6,753 nt of DNA from Paracoccaceae bacterium (GTDB lineage: Bacteria > Pseudomonadota > Alphaproteobacteria > Rhodobacterales > Rhodobacteraceae), in assembly GCA_013214715.1 (NCBI GenBank), contig JABSSB010000082.1:1-6753 (forward strand), read 5' to 3'. The notes under the pieces are model-generated. The model did no database searches and was not told the DNA's origin. It saw nothing but the letters and a program-made list of their open reading frames with translations. Positions within the stretch are counted from its first letter, which is position 1; the number at the start of each line of letters is the position of its first letter. Positions 5,438-6,753 of the stretch are shown here, one piece after another. A program made the position numbers and the translations under genes.

Positions 5438-6753
5438 CTAAGCCGCAAAGGCCGATTGCTTCTGCGCAATCTTCAGTTTGCCCAGAATGGTGCGCGCCGC
5501 ATTTGATCCGGGCGCGGCCATCACCCCCCCGCCCGGATGCGCGGAAGAGCCCACCAGATACAGCCCGTCAACCGGGCTGGAGTAATCGGCATACCCCGGG
5601 ATGGGCCGATTGAAGAGCAACTGATCAAAGGTCAGTTCACCCTGAAAGATATTGCCTTCCGTCAGACCCACTTCCTGTTCCAACTCCCAAGGCGTGCGAA
5701 TTTCGGCATGCAGGATGTGAGAGCGGATATCGGGGAAAATCACCTCGATCTTGTCCAGAACGGTATCGGCAAAGGCCTGTTTGCGGGCCGGGTCGGTCCA
5801 GTTCTGACCGTCGCGGATGCCGTTCACCTCAAGGTCATAGGGCGCATATTGCACAAAGACCGTCATCATGTGCTTGCCTTTGGGCGCCATGGTCGGATCG
5901 ATCTGACTGGGGATCAGGCAATCGACATAAGGCTGGCCCGACCAGCGCCCTGCCTTCCAATCGTCAAAGGCGCGCTCCAACTCCCACAGGGACGGCGAAG
6001 CATGCATGTCCCCGCGCAAGAACGACGCGCCTTCTGGCGCAATTGGATTGCGCGGCAACCCATCCAGCGCGATGTTCAGTTTGCCTGATGAGCCGCGGAT
6101 CTTGAACCGCTCCACCGCGCGGGTGAACGTCTCGGGCAGATGTTCGCGCGGGGTGTGGCGCAAGAAGGTGCGTTTGACATCCATGTTCGAGGCCACGATG
6201 GGCGCATGATAGGTGTCGCCATTTTCCAGCGCCACGCCCGTCACTTTGCCATCGCTGATCAGAAACTCCTCCAACCCCGATCCTGTGACGATCTTGCCGC
6301 CCTCTTCTTCCAGACAGGCGGCCATCGCGGCAGAAATCGCGCCCATGCCGCCGCGCGCAAAGCCCCAGGCTCCAATCGCGCCATCTACATCACCCATGTA
6401 ATGATGCAGCAACACATAGGCCGACCCGGGCGAATAAACGCCCAGCCCGGTCCCGATGATGCCCGATCCAGCCAGATGCGCTTTGATCAGATCATTTTCG
6501 AAATGCTCATCCAGAAAATCGCCGATCGACATGGTCCAGAACCGCATCGTCTCGCCAAGTTCCTTGGCGCCCAGCCCATGTGCGCGCTTGATCAGGAAGG
6601 CCAGCTCGCCCAAGTCGCGCGGCGCCAGTTTGGTCGGGTCCGGCGCGTTCCTTAGCAGGAAAGGACGAATAAAACGGCATTGGCGCAAAATGGCCTGACT
6701 ATACCGCTCATAGGCGTCCACATCCGCTGGGCTGTGCCGGGCAATCTCGCGTC
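5438..6753 (-). CDS. FAD-dependent oxidoreductase, phytoene-desaturase/PYROXD2-like (FAD-A), 5' end outside window
   Basis: Flavoprotein amine-oxidase/CrtI-like oxidoreductase. It is probably cytosolic, and its substrate is unknown. The reading frame runs open through the right window edge: residues REIARHSPAD precede the GTG at 6719-6721, so that GTG is an internal Val and not the start. About 437 codons are visible. Family members are about 520-580 residues, so roughly the first 90-100 residues, including the N-terminal Rossmann GxGxxG FAD motif, should lie beyond 6753. Visible family features are a G-G-M-G-A stretch before an acidic helix and a beta strand (GGKIVTGSGLEEF, mid-protein), the GNIFQGELTFDQ block near the C-terminus, and the C-terminal FAD-closing motif GLYLVGSSAHPGGG at about 5525-5565. 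The TAG stop lies 9 nt before the next gene, which is a divergent paralogue. A carotenoid desaturase role is unlikely because no other carotenoid gene is present. Family assignment is sure; substrate is not. Confidence 0.93.
   Translation of the reverse strand, partial: REIARHSPADVDAYERYSQAILRQCRFIRPFLLRNAPDPTKLAPRDLGELAFLIKRAHGLGAKELGETMRFWTMSIGDFLDEHFENDLIKAHLAGSGIIGTGLGVYSPGSAYVLLHHYMGDVDGAIGAWGFARGGMGAISAAMAACLEEEGGKIVTGSGLEEFLISDGKVTGVALENGDTYHAPIVASNMDVKRTFLRHTPREHLPETFTRAVERFKIRGSSGKLNIALDGLPRNPIAPEGASFLRGDMHASPSLWELERAFDDWKAGRWSGQPYVDCLIPSQIDPTMAPKGKHMMTVFVQYAPYDLEVNGIRDGQNWTDPARKQAFADTVLDKIEVIFPDIRSHILHAEIRTPWELEQEVGLTEGNIFQGELTFDQLLFNRPIPGYADYSSPVDGLYLVGSSAHPGGGVMAAPGSNAARTILGKLKIAQKQSAFAA

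Larger units (their letters stand above)
1299..6753 (-). other. Putative four-gene operon (FAD-A, FAD-B, GcvT-like, aminotransferase)
   Basis: All four genes lie on the minus strand, with a 9-nt gap (5429-5437), a 1-nt overlap at 3872 and a 15-nt gap (2667-2681). Each internal start has a purine-rich site close upstream, and no terminator or room for a promoter separates them. The first gene is cut by the window edge, so promoter, regulator and any transporter genes must be upstream. No strong rho-independent terminator is visible after the last stop at 1299. Confidence 0.85.

Noticed and set aside
6719..6721. GTG as the start codon of FAD-A
   Set aside because: The frame continues upstream to the window edge with family-like sequence, and starting here would remove the essential FAD-binding N-terminus.

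Overview
The window looks like chromosomal DNA from a high-GC alphaproteobacterium, most likely a member of the Rhodobacterales (Roseobacter group). This rests on codon use, on the tight minus-strand operon, and on the resemblance of the small secreted protein and the decayed membrane-protein gene to families I recall from Rhodobacteraceae. No tRNA, rRNA, CRISPR array, complete insertion sequence or phage gene is visible.

Right part (1299-6753, minus strand): four tightly packed genes read right to left. They are a 5'-truncated FAD-dependent oxidoreductase of the phytoene-desaturase/PYROXD2 type (FAD-A), a second complete and divergent member of the same family (FAD-B), a GcvT-like tetrahydrofolate-binding protein, and a class III PLP-dependent aminotransferase. 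The junctions are a 9-nt gap, a 1-nt stop/start overlap (TGATG) and a 15-nt gap, so this is almost certainly one transcription unit whose promoter lies beyond the window. The enzyme classes (flavin oxidation, C1 transfer to folate, transamination) fit breakdown of a methylated amine or amino-acid-like compound. The substrate is not shown by the sequence.

Middle part (about 690-1298): no intact gene. On the minus strand it holds a clear pseudogene of a small multi-pass membrane protein. It has a good ATG, then a 1-nt frameshift, a probable internal deletion and two in-frame stop codons, yet the protein-like sequence continues in register through both stops. A 9-bp direct repeat (GTGAATTCC) lies between this pseudogene and the end of the operon.

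Left part (1-687, plus strand): a small exported protein with a signal peptide and two cysteines, preceded by about 230 bases that are more AT-rich. That stretch contains an imperfect palindrome and five imperfect 9-bp tandem repeats. The exported protein has no convincing start codon, so it may also have lost its native 5' end. The left third therefore reads as an eroding chromosomal segment next to a conserved catabolic operon.
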